NCBI GenBank assembly: GCA_025200525.1 | Contig: CM045761.1 | Coordinates: forward strand, 80,195,551 to 80,259,550 | Length of the DNA: 64,000 bases | Direction of reading: 5' to 3' | DNA from: Camellia lanceoleosa | Taxonomy: Eukaryota > Streptophyta > Magnoliopsida > Ericales > Theaceae | In this document: piece after piece, positions 1 to 11,717 of the stretch | Layout of the letters: every line of letters starts with the position of its first letter | How positions within the stretch are numbered: position 1 is the stretch's first letter | Translations under genes and position numbers: made by a program | The notes under the pieces: model-generated | The model's input: the letters and a program-made list of their open reading frames with translations, nothing else | Database searches by the model: none | Told to the model about the DNA's origin: nothing

Positions 1-398
1 ATGAACAAGCTTATCAATACAAGATTCTTTTACTTGGTTGGTTCCTTCATAAGTTACTTTAAGTTTGTCCCAAATTTCTTTAGCAGAGTCACAACTAAAT
101 ATTCTGTTATACTCCTTAGAGTCTAAACCACATACAAGGGTGAGTTCGGCTTTGGCATTGGCTTGCAACAATCTGTGATCCCGCTCATTACATGCATCTT
201 TAGTTTTAGGTACACTAATATTATCTTCTAATTTGGTAGGGATTTTTGGACCTTTGGTGACTATAATCCACATAGCATAATCTGTGGCTTGAAGATATAG
301 GATCATCTTATCTTTCCAATGACTATAGTTATTTCCATCAAACTAGGGTGGCCTATTTGTGGCTTGTGCTTCAACAGTGCTAGTACTAGCTATGGTGG
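1..398 (-). pseudogene. Copia gag remnant (UBN2-type), cut by window edge
   Basis: Read on the minus strand this gives one long frame with the typical start of Copia gag polyproteins: a FDGNNYSHWK motif, then KDKMILYLQATDYAMW, and further on AKEIWDKLKVTYEG. The protein would form the particle core. A TAG stop (343-345) sits just before the FDG motif, where this family usually has an aromatic residue. The remaining gag and all of pol would lie left of the window. Upstream, to the right, the frame runs into a rearranged patch and then the LTR, without the usual leader. The match is to recalled family motifs only, but the run is long and specific. Confidence 0.85.
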
Positions 399-439
399 CC
401 TATTTTTGGACCTTTGGTGACTATAATCCACACATCAAT

Positions 440-1744
440 TGTTATCCAAAAGACAATCAAAGAGAGAGGGGGGGGGTGAATGGATTTCTATAAATAAAAA
501 TTAATAATATCCCAATAAAATTAACAACTAGTACACCAAATAATTAATTAATGATAGATAGATGAATAACAGTTAATGATTAAGCACAGTAACCAAACTT
601 AACAATGAAGTAGCTAATCCTAGTGAGTATATCAAATAATTTGAAGCTTGAGACAAAATAAATAACAAATTATGATTTTGATAGATTAGCAATGGATTTA
701 GCTATCACAGTAAATGAAAGTTAATATATTAGATAGTTATATTGGTTAAGTAAAGAGATTAGGGAATAAGAAGCAAACAGATTTATAGTGGTTCAGTTTC
801 AACCAAGCCTACATCCACTCCTCAAGCTTCATTTGAGATTTTTCACTATTTTCTAGCTTTACAGAGGTGCTAGCAATCTTTTCACATATGGAGCAATCCT
901 CCACAGATTTTACATAGACTTTCCAAGTCTTTAAACCCTTGCAAACCTTAGGTGATTCACAATCACTCTCAAGGAATCAAGAATCCTGAGTGTACCACAC
1001 TCTTACAATGTTTGAATGATAGGTTTTGCTTTCACAAAAAACTTGAAATGAAACTCTCTCAAGAAATATTACAAAAATTGAAGCTCTAAGTTATATGAGT
1101 AAACACCTCTCACAAGTGTATATGCTTAAAGCTAAAAGCTCACTGTAATTTCTGAAGGGAAAATGAAAACTACATGAAGAACACTTCAGAGAATAGAAAA
1201 AGATGAGATTGATGAAAGATCAGAAATGTTTTCTTGCTTGTGTTGTTACTATTGTTTTTAAGTCTTCTTCAGCAGCAAGAGCATTTTTATTTATTAAGGA
1301 GAAATTCATCCGTTGTCTATTGCGTGTATTGAGAAGATTGAGTGAGATTTTGATTAAATCTACTTTACTTAAACTTGCATATGCATGATTAGATGTTTAA
1401 GGAGTTGAAAATTGGTCTGATTGTTGGCAAGTATTTTTGAAAAATAATTGTTGCAGCACATAGTGGCCATCTACTCGGATGTCCCAGATGAAGTTTTGCT
1501 CTTGGTGGTCATCCGCCCGGATGTCATCTCGGATGTTTGGTCAAGTCCCGGTTCTCAAGGACGACTGTCGCGGTTGTCGAGTATATTGTTGGAGCAAAAC
1601 TAGGCCAAAATGCCATGGCCGGTCGTCTAGTCGATTGTCTCCCTGGACGTTTGGCCTCTTGTGGACTGGGCTTCTTTTTCCAATCTGTCAATCCATTGGA
1701 CGGATGATGAATTAGAGGTTTAGTGGCTGCAACTGACCTGTGAG
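440..1744 (-). mobile_element. 5' LTR of the minus-strand Copia element
   Basis: This stretch separates gag from unrelated DNA. It has features common in plant Copia LTRs: a run of G (469-477) at the inner end, a block near 790-1010 reading like the transcribed part of such LTRs, and an inner terminus complementary to ...AACA. The inner edge at 440 is fairly clear. The outer edge is estimated at the CA near 1743, because the partner LTR is outside the window. The tRNA-Met primer site expected just inside the LTR is missing, replaced by a copied piece of gag. The short open frames within it look accidental. Confidence 0.6.
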
Positions 1745-1928
1745 CACCCTAATTAAACTCAATATAGTTATACATATAATGTTTAAAATAATATTTTTCA
1801 TGAGTTTAATGACTAAAATATTTATTTTTCCATCAATATTAGTTAACAAAAATACATAAATGATTAATAGTATTCAAAACAAATCCAAAATATAAATTAA
1901 AACGCAAAATTTATTTTGTTACATGCAA

Positions 1929-2095
1929 AAATGGGCCTAAAAATGTCAGTGTCATCAGAACACCAAATCATTACCTTTCACCTGTATAAACGTAAAACCC
2001 TAGTTCTTCCTATTATCTTCCTCACGGTACTAGGGTTTACAGGAGGAGGGCTCATCTTAGCGTAGAGATCTGGTTCGAAACACGTAAATCTATCT
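1929..2095 (+). promoter_or_regulatory. Ribosomal-protein-type promoter and 5' UTR (probably the old eL32 promoter)
   Basis: The sequence has a site II motif (TGGGCCT, 1932-1938) and, 57 bp on, a telo-box (AAACCCTA, 1995-2002) followed by a pyrimidine-rich start region. This pairing is typical of plant ribosomal protein genes. A second CTAGGGTTT lies near 2030. The sequence then becomes T-rich and intron-like. The nearest coding remnant in the right orientation is eL32 at 12,622-12,979, so I infer this was its promoter and non-coding first exon. No coding start is present here. Confidence 0.5.
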
Positions 2096-2299
2096 CTGTA
2101 TTTACTATATGTATGTATTGATTTAGTTGTTCAGGTTCGGGTTTTTTGCATTTTATATATTTGATGATGATGCTGGATGATGCTGAATTTGCTTTTCTTT
2201 ATCTGGTATTGAAGAGTTAGATTTGTTCTTTGTTTTAAAGATTTTGATGAAAAACTAAAGAGAAATGAAGTAAAAAAAAAAAACAAAAAAACAAAAAAA

Positions 2300-2440
2300 C
2301 AGAGGCTCTCTGTGAAGGTGTTTTATAAAAAACCATAGAGAGGATGACAAACACTTTATTTTAGATCACAAGTCTCACATACAGTTCTTTTGCTATCTCC
2401 CCTTATTTATATCCTATTCTACTAGTTACACGAGTTAATT
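2300..2440 (-). mobile_element. LTR fragment of the minus-strand Ty3/gypsy element
   Basis: About 140 bp here align collinearly with the LTR at 12,316-12,628. The shared landmarks are the TTCTTTTGCTATCTC block, the tripled TAT-CC-ATTCTACT region and the TTACAYGAGT end. The part equivalent to U3 is missing. It would be the 3' LTR of the element whose gag and 5' LTR lie at 11,718-12,628. Divergence is roughly a quarter of positions by eye, so it is old. Confidence 0.55.
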
Positions 2441-3118
2441 TTGTGTTTTGCTAGGGGCAGTTTGTTTTGTTCTGTGTTTCCCCTGATTAATGCCTCAGGT
2501 TTATGGTGTCTTTTGTTTGGTCTTTTATGCAATTTTTATTACCAAAAAAATAAGTTTAATAAGCTGCCCTAACTTCCATATGTGGTCTTTATGACTTTAG
2601 CTTTTCATTTCTTGTCATTCCCATTCCCATTCTGAAGGCTTTAATATGAGAAATTCAGATGATATCATAACACCTTTGTGGATGAAGATAGACAGCTTAA
2701 TTAAAGTTCTGATTTGCTGGTAGGGCTGTTGTTTGTTCCATATGAAACACGGCTATTCGAGGTTTCCACCCCCCCTTTCCCCCCCTTTTAATGGCTGAAT
2801 GTGAGGAATTCTTTTTAGCTGAATCGAAAGTAGAAACAATAGTAATGTCTTGCCCAAGAAGATCCACATCAGTCCCTTAAGTTTTACAGCTGGTTCATCA
2901 ACTATATCAATTTGAGCCCCTCCATTCCACAGGTTTTTGAAGAACTTGAAACTTGCTTAGTTTGATCTTAAGCAACAGACTTGGCTTCAAATTGACTATT
3001 GGGGTTCGTTTTCCTTATGGCCTATCGTTCTCTTATTAATTGAAGCAGAAGAAAGTTTTGAGAAATGGGTCATGAACTTTATAGTAAAATATGAGATATT
3101 GACAAATGTTGCACGAAC
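2441..3118. other. Unassigned non-coding stretch
   Basis: No convincing coding frame, repeat or terminal structure is visible. It begins where LTR similarity stops and ends where the Ca2+-ATPase remnant begins. There is a C-rich run near 2769-2787. The missing first half of the eL32 second exon was looked for here on both strands and not found. Confidence 0.4.
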
Positions 3119-3860
3119 CTAGCCTTTATGCTTGCCACAGGAACCCTCTCCATTCTGCCATTTGTGCATTTTTCCATAAAAAAGATTATAAGTAGTCTCA
3201 TTCACCTTAAAACTTTCAAGCTCATTTGTTGTAATTTCCAAAGCTACAACCTCCTTCATGTCCAACTGGATAATAATTGAAGTAATTGTTTTATCAGAAC
3301 AATACACAGTTATACAACTTGGTGTCTCAAGACTGGAGATTTTTTGAGCCATCTTTCTCGTGCCAAGTAGTGTTGATCACAATTCACAACATGTAAGCAT
3401 TCTGGGATTGTAGCTACAACAACTGCTACCCCAATCTCTAAATAATAGATGGTCTCATGAAAATTTGAAGCTGTGAGGCCGCACATTTTCATTCTCCAAA
3501 TTATAGTACTTAACAAATTATAATACAAACCCATGCATGTATTACTCCCATCATCTTAGTCAAGACCTTTACCAAATTCATTCAACTTCTTCAATGGAGT
3601 TCTCTTCTTATTTCTTACTCTGCTGTTAAATGAATTTGTGAGTGGACTTTTATGTCTGTCTCCATTCCCATTTAGGGTATCAAGCAAATTCAATTGTCCC
3701 AGTCATAGCCATACATGTTTTGTTTTGATTATCAAATTCTTTAGACATATTTTGAATAATAGTGCCATACTCAGATTGAATCTCCTTATTTAAATGCTTC
3801 GATTGCGTTCTTGGCATTGTTCCTTGTCCTAACAAATGCCTTCTCCATGCTAACATTGAA
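3119..3860 (-). pseudogene. ER-type (IIA) Ca2+-ATPase pseudogene, ECA1-like
   Basis: Several collinear minus-strand segments match the type IIA (ECA) Ca2+ pump, which loads calcium into the endoplasmic reticulum. In order from the right these are an EIQSEYGTII segment (actuator region), a CMAMTGT segment, TPLKKLNEFGK, a membrane segment IGVAVVVATIPE corresponding to the conserved IPEGLP helix, MAQK, then CSDKT, the phosphorylation motif whose aspartate is still present, and finally NETTYNLFYGKMHKW. Frameshifts, stops and deletions separate them: about 70 residues are missing between the first two, and IPEGLP reads IPECLH. The following GT is I in the DKTGT motif. The pump cannot be functional. 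It lies antisense to the eL32 remnants and between pieces of a gypsy element, so transposon capture or an independent gene fragment are both possible. Confidence 0.75.
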
Positions 3861-4483
3861 AACTTTTGCAAGCACCCATCAAGGTTAACCTTGGCATCAA
3901 GGTTGAAATACAAAAGAATTCAAATCTACCAGGGTTGCAATTTTTGTATAATAAAAAATCTAAGAACCATTGATGAACTTCTTGCACAGCTCTTAGCTTC
4001 TTTTGCAAACCAGCTCAGTTTGTGCTCCTACTTATAGTCCTTTCTTAATCTTGACAGTGCATCTAATATCTTTATACAACACATCCTTCCAACTTGAAAT
4101 CATACCACCAATGAATCATTCATCAGAATTCCTAGAATAAGGCCTTTTTCAGTTGAAACTACCTCTTTGCAGAAATTATTGATGACAACAAAATCATTCT
4201 TCTCGAGATTCAACTCATCATCATTAGCAAGGATTTCTCTGAAAAGGGTGAATAATTTAGTGATCCATTACATTGTTGCAGATCTATATCCTCTATGAGG
4301 GAGATTGGGGAATGATTTTTAAACCAATGTTCCCAGGATTATAAATGACCTGCCCTACTGACTCTAGCACTACCATACTCTTTGCAACAATATAGTTTTC
4401 ATAATTAAACCGCAGCTGCTAGAATTGCCTTTGTTATTGTTAATTTCTTTCATAGTTTCATTTTTGTTGATAATTGATCGAAC
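3861..4483. other. Unassigned stretch between Ca2+-ATPase remnant and Copia LTR
   Basis: No clear gene is seen. On the minus strand a short frame near 4370-4480 has a lone cysteine context that could be a decayed gag zinc knuckle, but the match is too weak to call. The rest may be further upstream parts of the Ca2+-ATPase remnant. Confidence 0.3.
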
Positions 4484-4960
4484 TGTTAGAAATTTGGCCG
4501 AGTATTGGACCCGAATTTCGGCGTCCATGTGGCATGACCCATGACCAATTAAATTATCCATTTAAGTTTGAATTTGAATTATTTAGATAACCCACAATCA
4601 ATATCTACATCTACCACATCTTATTAAGAGATATGGATAGATGGATAGATAGATATATATGGTTATATATTTCATTATATATCTGAATGATATAGAACAT
4701 CAGATACGTTATATGGTTTTTACCCATAACATTTTTCCCATACTCTCTCTCTAACTCTCTCCCATATCAGAGAACGATCCAGCATTTGCATTGTGATTAG
4801 AGTGAGTGATACTTATATTGTGGTATCACCCCATTACTGGGTGTTCTTAGTTTGTGATTAAAGAAGCACGTGATTTACCCACAAGGTTTTTCGTTTTGGA
4901 TTCTATCACACAAAGTATGGTTTGAATCTTTTTCACCCGCTGCGTTATCTATATCTTACA
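4484..4960 (+). repeat. 5' LTR of the Copia element
   Basis: It starts TGTTAGAAA and ends ...ATCTTACA, 477 bp. It closely matches 11,215-11,675 throughout, including the GGATAGATGGATAGATAG tract and the CTCTCTCTAACTCTCTCCC tract. A small deletion near 11,300 distinguishes the right copy. Confidence 0.9.
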
Positions 4961-4961
4961 T

Positions 4962-4973
4962 TGGTATCAGAGC
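4962..4973 (+). other. Primer binding site, initiator tRNA-Met
   Basis: TGGTATCAGAGC lies directly inside the left LTR. It is complementary to the 3' end of plant initiator methionine tRNA, the standard primer for Copia minus-strand DNA synthesis. Confidence 0.93.
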
Positions 4974-5544
4974 CTTAAATGAGTATTTTCGTGCTTGTTT
5001 TTTGTGCATTAAAATATGTATATAATTATATATATACATACATGATATATGCATGAAAAATTAATATTTTTCTGAACTTTCTCAGATCAACCTGAAATTT
5101 ACAATGTTGTAGTATATTTCACGTAGAATATATCTGTCAAGTTTTATAAAAATTCAACGGTTGGATTTTGAGAAAAATTGAGATTCATATTTAATTTTTT
5201 GTAATTTGACTGCATGTTGCTTTTACATGCTTTGTTTTTATGTTATGAAAATTATATATTTAGAATCCTTGTTTCAATATCTTTGAAACGGTATATTATG
5301 GGCCTGATTCCGACTTACGGATAATGAGAAAAAGTAAACCCTAATTTGGATTTGTTTTGTATTTTTTGGTGGCTTAAGGAAGAATATGAAGTGCAGAGTT
5401 TTTGAATTTCCACTCTCATTTGAGAGAGAGTGTGATACACCATATTATTTGGGTTTGTTAAATGTTATTTTTGATACTATCATTGTTTTTTTTTTTTTGG
5501 AAAATGGAGTCCGGCAGTACCAAAATTGGATCAGAAAACACATT

Positions 5545-5765
5545 GGAAGGCGGTGCGTGAGCCGCAGGCGCCATATGACGCCGTCAGCGGCGGCCACGCG
5601 TCATCACGCACCAGGCGCGTTTCCCACGCGCTGCTACGCGCCATTACGCGCGCGTCAGCTGGCCTTTCCACGTGCGCGCTGCCCGCGTCTTCCACGCATG
5701 CGCCCTGCGTTGCGCTGAGCATTGAGCCGAGCCGCGCCGCGCCTTTTTTCCATGCCGGCTTGGCT
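5545..5765 (+). other. CpG-dense GC-rich island in the Copia leader
   Basis: About 220 bp are rich in CG, GCGC and CACGCG words, in sharp contrast to AT-rich DNA on both sides. Open frames on both strands here are a side effect of the base composition. The region lies between the primer site and where gag should start. I see no known protein in it. Confidence 0.6.
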
Positions 5766-7869
5766 TTTGGTTTTAAGGCTCTGTTTGTTTGTTTTAAAAA
5801 TTTAGAATTGCTTTAAATGGTCATACGTAATTCGTTATAGTTTTGTTTTAAGCATGGTTGGTACTGTTGGTTTTAGAAGTAATTTTTTTATCTACTGTAA
5901 AATTTTCAAAATTTTATGAAAATAAAAAATAATTTTCCTGAAATAATAATTCATTATTTTTGTTTTAAAATACTTTTAGTGTTGCATGACTAAATTTTTG
6001 AGTCTGAAATTTTTACAGTAGACTACTGTAATGGTTTACTATTTACTGGTATGATTGTTGCATTTTCCCAGATTCTGAAATATTTATTTATGATTTTATG
6101 TGTATTTATTAATTATTTAAAATTTCAAAAAATTCTAGAAAATTCTAGAAAAATCTCAGAAGTGATATACTTTCTGTTACAGCATATTTTGAATATTAAA
6201 TACAACATATTGTTATTTTTTGCCTAGAGTTTCTAATTTGTTGTGCTTAGAGTAGCATGATTAATTATTTTTTGTTTAAATTCCATTATTAATTATAACA
6301 TAGCATGAGTTGATTGTGAATCTACATTATGATGCTATTGTATGGAATTAGAATATCTTATCATGCTTTAGACATGCCATAATGAGTGGGAGGTTGTTCG
6401 GTTGAGAGAAATCTTTATAGATTTACTCCTGAAAACTAATATTTTGCGCATGAATTAAATTAAATTTTAGATAATTGTCACCTGTGGCGCAAGAGATGAT
6501 TACGAGTATAGCGGATTTTCGATCTTGCGACTTGTGTAATATTGTCACTATTTAATTTATATTTTTGCGGCAAAATTATATTATGCTAATCAAATAAATT
6601 CCAATGCGAATTTCTCTCTAAATTGATTTAGCTTGTGGAAGTTAATTTGGTTGATCTAGACTTAGTAGAGATGTTCAAATGTGAACAATGCAATCATATT
6701 CGTTAGATGAGCAAAAAGTCTTGGAGATTTTAGGTCAGGCCTTAATTGAGCCAAAGTAGGGAAACATGACTCAAAGTCACCGTGGTTTTGTTGCCTTGTT
6801 TGGCACAATAAAAACTGATGTGTGCGCTATGGTTAGCGGCATGCTACGTAGTTTTGATTGGCAAGTTTTGGAGTTGTAAAATTAGTAAGTCCTCAATAGA
6901 TCTATATATGATCTTGACTATTGAGCTACGCGGATTGACTTTGTAATTTGGCTTGTAATAATGTTGCATCATTGGATGAAGTAACATTCAAGAGTCACGT
7001 TATCCAAGAAATGCGAGCTTAAATGAAGTGGTCATTAAGTGTAAGACGAGTAGCTAGTATGAGCAGTGTTTTGCTCTCTATCCAACTGTTGGAAGTGGAT
7101 GTAGGAAAATTTCATGCACTATAATAGTGTGCATTAATGTATCACTTGAAGTTAAAAGATTAGCGCTTAGTAGCAGTAAAATCTATTAACACTAAGTGAA
7201 AAGATTAATGCCAAGTGACTGAAAATCTATTAGCATTGCCAACTTGTCTAAGTCTGGATACTTACTGTTTCCACACTTGAGTGTGAGGCATGAGGAGGTG
7301 CTTCTTTGTATGATTCCTTAGCTGGGCTAACGTTTTTGAATAATGTTTACCACTAAGTGTAAACGTTGCAGCATAGTAATGAAAAGGTCAAGGCCGACAA
7401 GGTTGTTATGACTCTAAGAATTTGACGCATGGCTCGTGAGAGCATTGTATTGAATTAGACTCTTTAGCCTAATTCATGCTTAAGTTACTTCGGAAGCTGT
7501 CATAGATTGATAGCTTATTCTCTCATTTTTGTGGATAGTAGAATTAATTGCAAGTAACTATGAAGTGAGAAATAGAAATTGCAAAAAGAGTATCGTCATC
7601 TTTCAACTAGATGCAGTAAAGTACATGGAGAATAAAATTGACTTGAAGGTGCAGGGGATTAGCACTTACTAGTTAAATTTGCGACTTAGGCGCACTTGAT
7701 ATCTCCATGACATCCTTTTATGCTCTAGTGAACATGAATTAGTCGTGAGTCATTACCTAGTTGGGCCTAAACTTTTTAAAACTTGTCTTCGAGAACTCAC
7801 GCATTAGGATGATTGAATTTAGTTTATTACATTAGTCATGAACCGGTGGCTTATTATACTTAATCACAT

Positions 7870-8700
7870 TAATGAGAAGATGACATGGATGGTTTGAGTA
7901 GGCCCTCTTGGGCCCACTCACTTGTGACATTCTGCTCTCATGTGAATGTGTAACTTTGTTCGCAATGGTTGCGCACAAGTAGTAAAGCCGCAGAAGGTCA
8001 TTTGTATTGGCGCATTTAGTCCACTATGATATTTGTGACTAGATATGTGTAAGGATATGATAGTTAAGCCTCAATCTCGAGACATTTATAGATTACGATA
8101 CATATCTTAGTCAAGACTATTTGATCTTCTATAAGTCAAAAGTTTTGAGATGATTTTTGACATTGCACATATGAGATCGAGATCAATTAGATAACAGCTT
8201 TCGTGCTTTTAGTTTTGACCAAGGTGGTGAGTATCTATTTGAGTTATTTTAAAAAGCTCTGTGAAGAGAAGCGGATGCTTAGAAAATTGATTATTCCTGG
8301 TACTCAGCAACACAATGGTGTCGTAGAGAGAATGAATTAAGTATTGTTTATGTTAGGTAGATGATGGCGCAAAATGATTCCCAATTGGGAATTGCACTAG
8401 TTTGTTGCCTATATCTCTAACTAAGTGCTCTCCATATCAGATTTTACACTCCATTTGAGTAATGGGTTAGCGGAGAGCCATCTATGGGCGATCTGTAACC
8501 GTTAAGCAACCTAGCTTTATTTTACTTCTCATAAGGTTGCGAAGTTAAGACCTAGGGTTCTATGGCGCATTATTGTATGCTATCATGTAAACCCTCAGGG
8601 TCATGTGCATATAGGTAAGCAGCTTTGTGGGAGTGTAACTAAGTCACATAAAGTTTTCTTAGTAAAGTTGGTGTAAATAGAGTTTTGGAACTCTATAAGA
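7870..8700 (+). pseudogene. Copia integrase remnant
   Basis: Broken frames carry recognisable landmarks of Copia integrase, which inserts the DNA copy. There is a segment like the GPLG..LP.CE linker near 7895-7950, then DQGGEY (8218-8235) with the second catalytic aspartate, then LIIPGTQQHNGVVERMN (8285-8335) containing the catalytic glutamate, and a weaker stretch to about 8700 like the C-terminal part. Stops and frameshifts separate all of these. Reverse transcriptase and RNase H should follow up to about 10,800, but I could not identify them with confidence. Confidence 0.8.
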
Positions 8701-11151
8701 TAGAGAATTCTAAGCATAGCGCTCTATATAGCCTAGTTGAGAATGGAAAGAAATTTCGAATATCCTAGGGATAGTGGGAGTGATGTACCTACTAATGGAT
8801 TACTCCATTAGAGAAGAATACTCTACATTCTTAGTTGTGTGGTAACGAATGTGAAAATTTTCCTCGTCATCACTGGGTGATTGAGAGGGAAACATTCATG
8901 ATTGCTCCGTAAGATGATAAAGAGCCTAGGATAATGCCTAAGGCTCTAGCCTCCTGTTTTTAGAAAATGGATCAATGTTGCGCAGTTTAAGACAAAGTCT
9001 TTGAGGATTAACCATTTTTATAATTTGGTTGACTTTCCATTATGACGCGAAACTGTTCTAAAGTTATGCGTAATTTGGATAATCATTGTTGAGGCATAAG
9101 GCTCGCTAGATACTAAAAAGTCGCACCATTGAGGAAGGTGTAGACCATGAAAAAACTTCCTCCTCGGGAGTGAGGTTATTTCAGCTTAGGCTATGATTGA
9201 CATTAGTTTAAAACATTGATTTGTGGACATTGTGACCCAACTTTTCGTTGGAGAATTAGATAGGTAGATCCGTAAGGATTTACCTTCTGCTTTTATGATG
9301 AAAAGTTAGGAGCGCAAAAAGGTTGCTAGTTCCAATAAATCTTTTACAGCCTAAAACAATTATCCAAATAGTGGTTCTTAGATTTCGTTGAGCCATGATA
9401 GGCCAACGATGATTGATGAAGACCACTGAGGCATGATCAATGGTCCAAAAGAAATTTTTTCTTACTTAGTCATTATGAGCGAGGAATTTATAAGGTTGTC
9501 GCCACCTAGGGTGGGCAGTCCTCTGTTTTAGATATGATGGACATATGTGACGTAATTTATATGCTCGGATGTATGATCCTTAGGGATTGTTTTGGGAGAA
9601 TTCCTAGTTTGTCTTTGATAACTTACATAAGGAATATCCTAGAATGATTCTAGATGCAAAATTGCAAATCCATTGACTTACCTATCGGTAAAAGCCAGAG
9701 ACTTATCTATTGAGTGAATCCTCAAATTATTTTTAGGAGAAACAGATCACCTATATTCCTTGATCTTTTTTTTTGTGGGAGCCTGAAGTACATTATGTGG
9801 GCGTATTCGGCATGATGAATGTTATCTTTGGTAAATGGTCAATTGAGTAGTTTAGACATTAACCTTTTTCATTAGATTGTCGATAGAATGCTTTACTAGT
9901 AGTATATAAATTTGCCCATTGTAAGATTCAATGCGCTAGTTGAGCGCATCTTGAATGAACGCAGATTAGTCACGAAAATATCTTTAGAGAGGTAATTGTG
10001 CCAGAGGTAGTGATCTTGAACCACTTCATGTGAGGCGCACATGGTGGATTCCGTTGTATATGCTTATCGTAAGAGGTGCTGATAAGGCTTATGCTTGGAA
10101 TCTAGAATTATGCAAACTGTGGTCATGTTTTTTGAAATCGTTCACTTATTTTTTGTGAGATGATGAGATGTGAAACTATTGTGGTTTGGGTCATAATGAT
10201 TAGCAGATGATGATGTCAGCAAGTGAGATTGGCTCACTCACACGAGCAATCGCCCTTAGCGCTTGGGAGCGAGCAAGGATGAGACTAGTGGTTTATTTTT
10301 ATTTGGAGCCAAGAGAGACTTAAATTATTCACTATGTATGTCGCCTTGATTACAACCAAGATGAGGTCGTGTTAAGGACCAAACAGGGATGTTAGTACCC
10401 ACTTTCCATGTTGTGCCTATTATGATTAGCCAGATGTGAGATCTCATTTGACGCCTGGAAGGCGAGCAAATAGAGAATTCGGGTTAGGTGCTAGAAAGTG
10501 ACTAGACTAAGATCTGTACGGTGTATCGAGTATGACGTCACTCTTTGAAAGAGTTACTCTACCATAGTATGTATTCATACTATATGTGCTTGGTGACCAA
10601 GTAATGAGGTGAGAGAATAGATCCCTATTTCCTCACCGTGTGAGTCTTATGTACGTGTCATTATTGATATGACTTTCATCTATGTACTCTTTTGTGACTT
10701 TTGACTATGTCATAAGGTAAAGGGTTGATGTTCTGCTACTTTGGTATGTTGCTTGCGGTCATGTATGATTCGGCCTTAATGGACATCACTGAGAAAGCGG
10801 TCAATCTTAAACTAAATGGCATGAGGGCAAAGGAAAGATCATCTAGTATTACATCACTATTGTATATTCACTGTCGGTAACTCACATCGCTTTGTATGAG
10901 AGGCGGATTGAGTGTGAATATATTGTAAGAATAGAGAGGGTCAAACATGCTCTTTTGAGGGATTAGAGATGTTTTTGGACCGGTGTAATTAGATGGGTCT
11001 GGGGTATATGAGACACTATTTCTATTCTTTCTAGGTTGATGTTCCTATGCTGGCTCATTTTTGAGTTTCTAGTATAGAGCTCCCACATGTAGGTATTCTC
11101 AACAGTCGCGCGGTTCATTGGCTAGTATGAGATTGTTTAATATTTGGGGAG

Positions 11152-11180
11152 ATAGAGATAGAGATAGAGATAGAGATGTG
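11152..11180 (+). repeat. GAGATA repeat near the Copia polypurine tract
   Basis: Four to five units of GATAGA follow a GGGGAGATAG stretch about 40-60 bp before the 3' LTR. It is purine-rich apart from T and may be an expanded relic of the polypurine tract. Confidence 0.5.
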
Positions 11181-11214
11181 GCAGTGTCATGCCAACTCAT
11201 GTGCGAGTGAGAGA

Positions 11215-11675
11215 CGTTGGAAATTGGGCCTGGTATTGGACCCGAATTTGGACGCTCATGTGGCATGACCCATGACCAATTAAATTATCCATTTAAGTTT
11301 GAATTATTTGGATAAATCACAATCAACATTTTATCAAGAGATATGGATAGATGGATAGATAGATATATATGGTTATATATTTGATTATATATCTGAATGA
11401 TATAGAACATCAGATACGTTATGTAGTTTTTACCTATAACATTTTCCCCATACTCTCTCTCTAACTCTCTCCCATATTAGAGAACGATCCAGCTTTTGCA
11501 CTGTGATTAGAGTGGGTGATACTTATACTATGGCATCACCCCATTGCTGGGTGTTCTTAATTTGTGATTAAAGAAGCACGTGATTTACTCACAATGTTCT
11601 TCGTTTTGGATTGTATCACACAAGCTATGGTTTGAATCCTTTTTACCCGCTGCATTATATATATATATCTTATTG
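11215..11675 (+). repeat. 3' LTR of the Copia element
   Basis: It matches 4484-4960. The terminal TG has become CG (ACGTTGGAAATT), and the end reads ATCTTATTG instead of ATCTTACA. The right end is therefore approximate. Confidence 0.85.
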
Positions 11676-11717
11676 TAGTGCCTTATCTCCTTTCCATCCC
11701 TTCAATATTAAACTTCT

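Larger units (their letters stand above)
4484..11675 (+). mobile_element. Decayed full-length Copia retrotransposon
   Basis: Two LTRs (4484-4960 and about 11,215-11,675) flank 6.25 kb of internal DNA. A perfect 12-bp primer site for initiator tRNA-Met lies 1 bp inside the left LTR. A purine-rich stretch with repeated GATAGA lies shortly before the right LTR. Gag is not recognisable and pol survives only as scattered integrase-like motifs, so the element is old and dead. No matching target duplication is seen (left flank ends CGAAC, right flank begins TAGTG or TTGTA), which suggests rearrangement after insertion. The right flank is gypsy gag; the left flank does not clearly continue it. Confidence 0.85.

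Noticed and set aside
1203..1715. Small plus-strand ORFs within the first LTR
   Set aside because: They are antisense to the element, short and without motifs.
2441..3118. Missing first half of eL32 exon 2
   Set aside because: Searched on both strands for the Lys/Arg-rich N-terminal coding sequence; nothing similar was seen.
4370..4561. Possible continuation of gypsy gag zinc knuckle left of the Copia element
   Set aside because: Only one cysteine is in register and the upstream sequence does not join that at 11,718, so the match may be chance.
5386..5816. Overlapping ORFs in the GC-rich island
   Set aside because: Lack of stops follows from high GC; no known motif on either strand.
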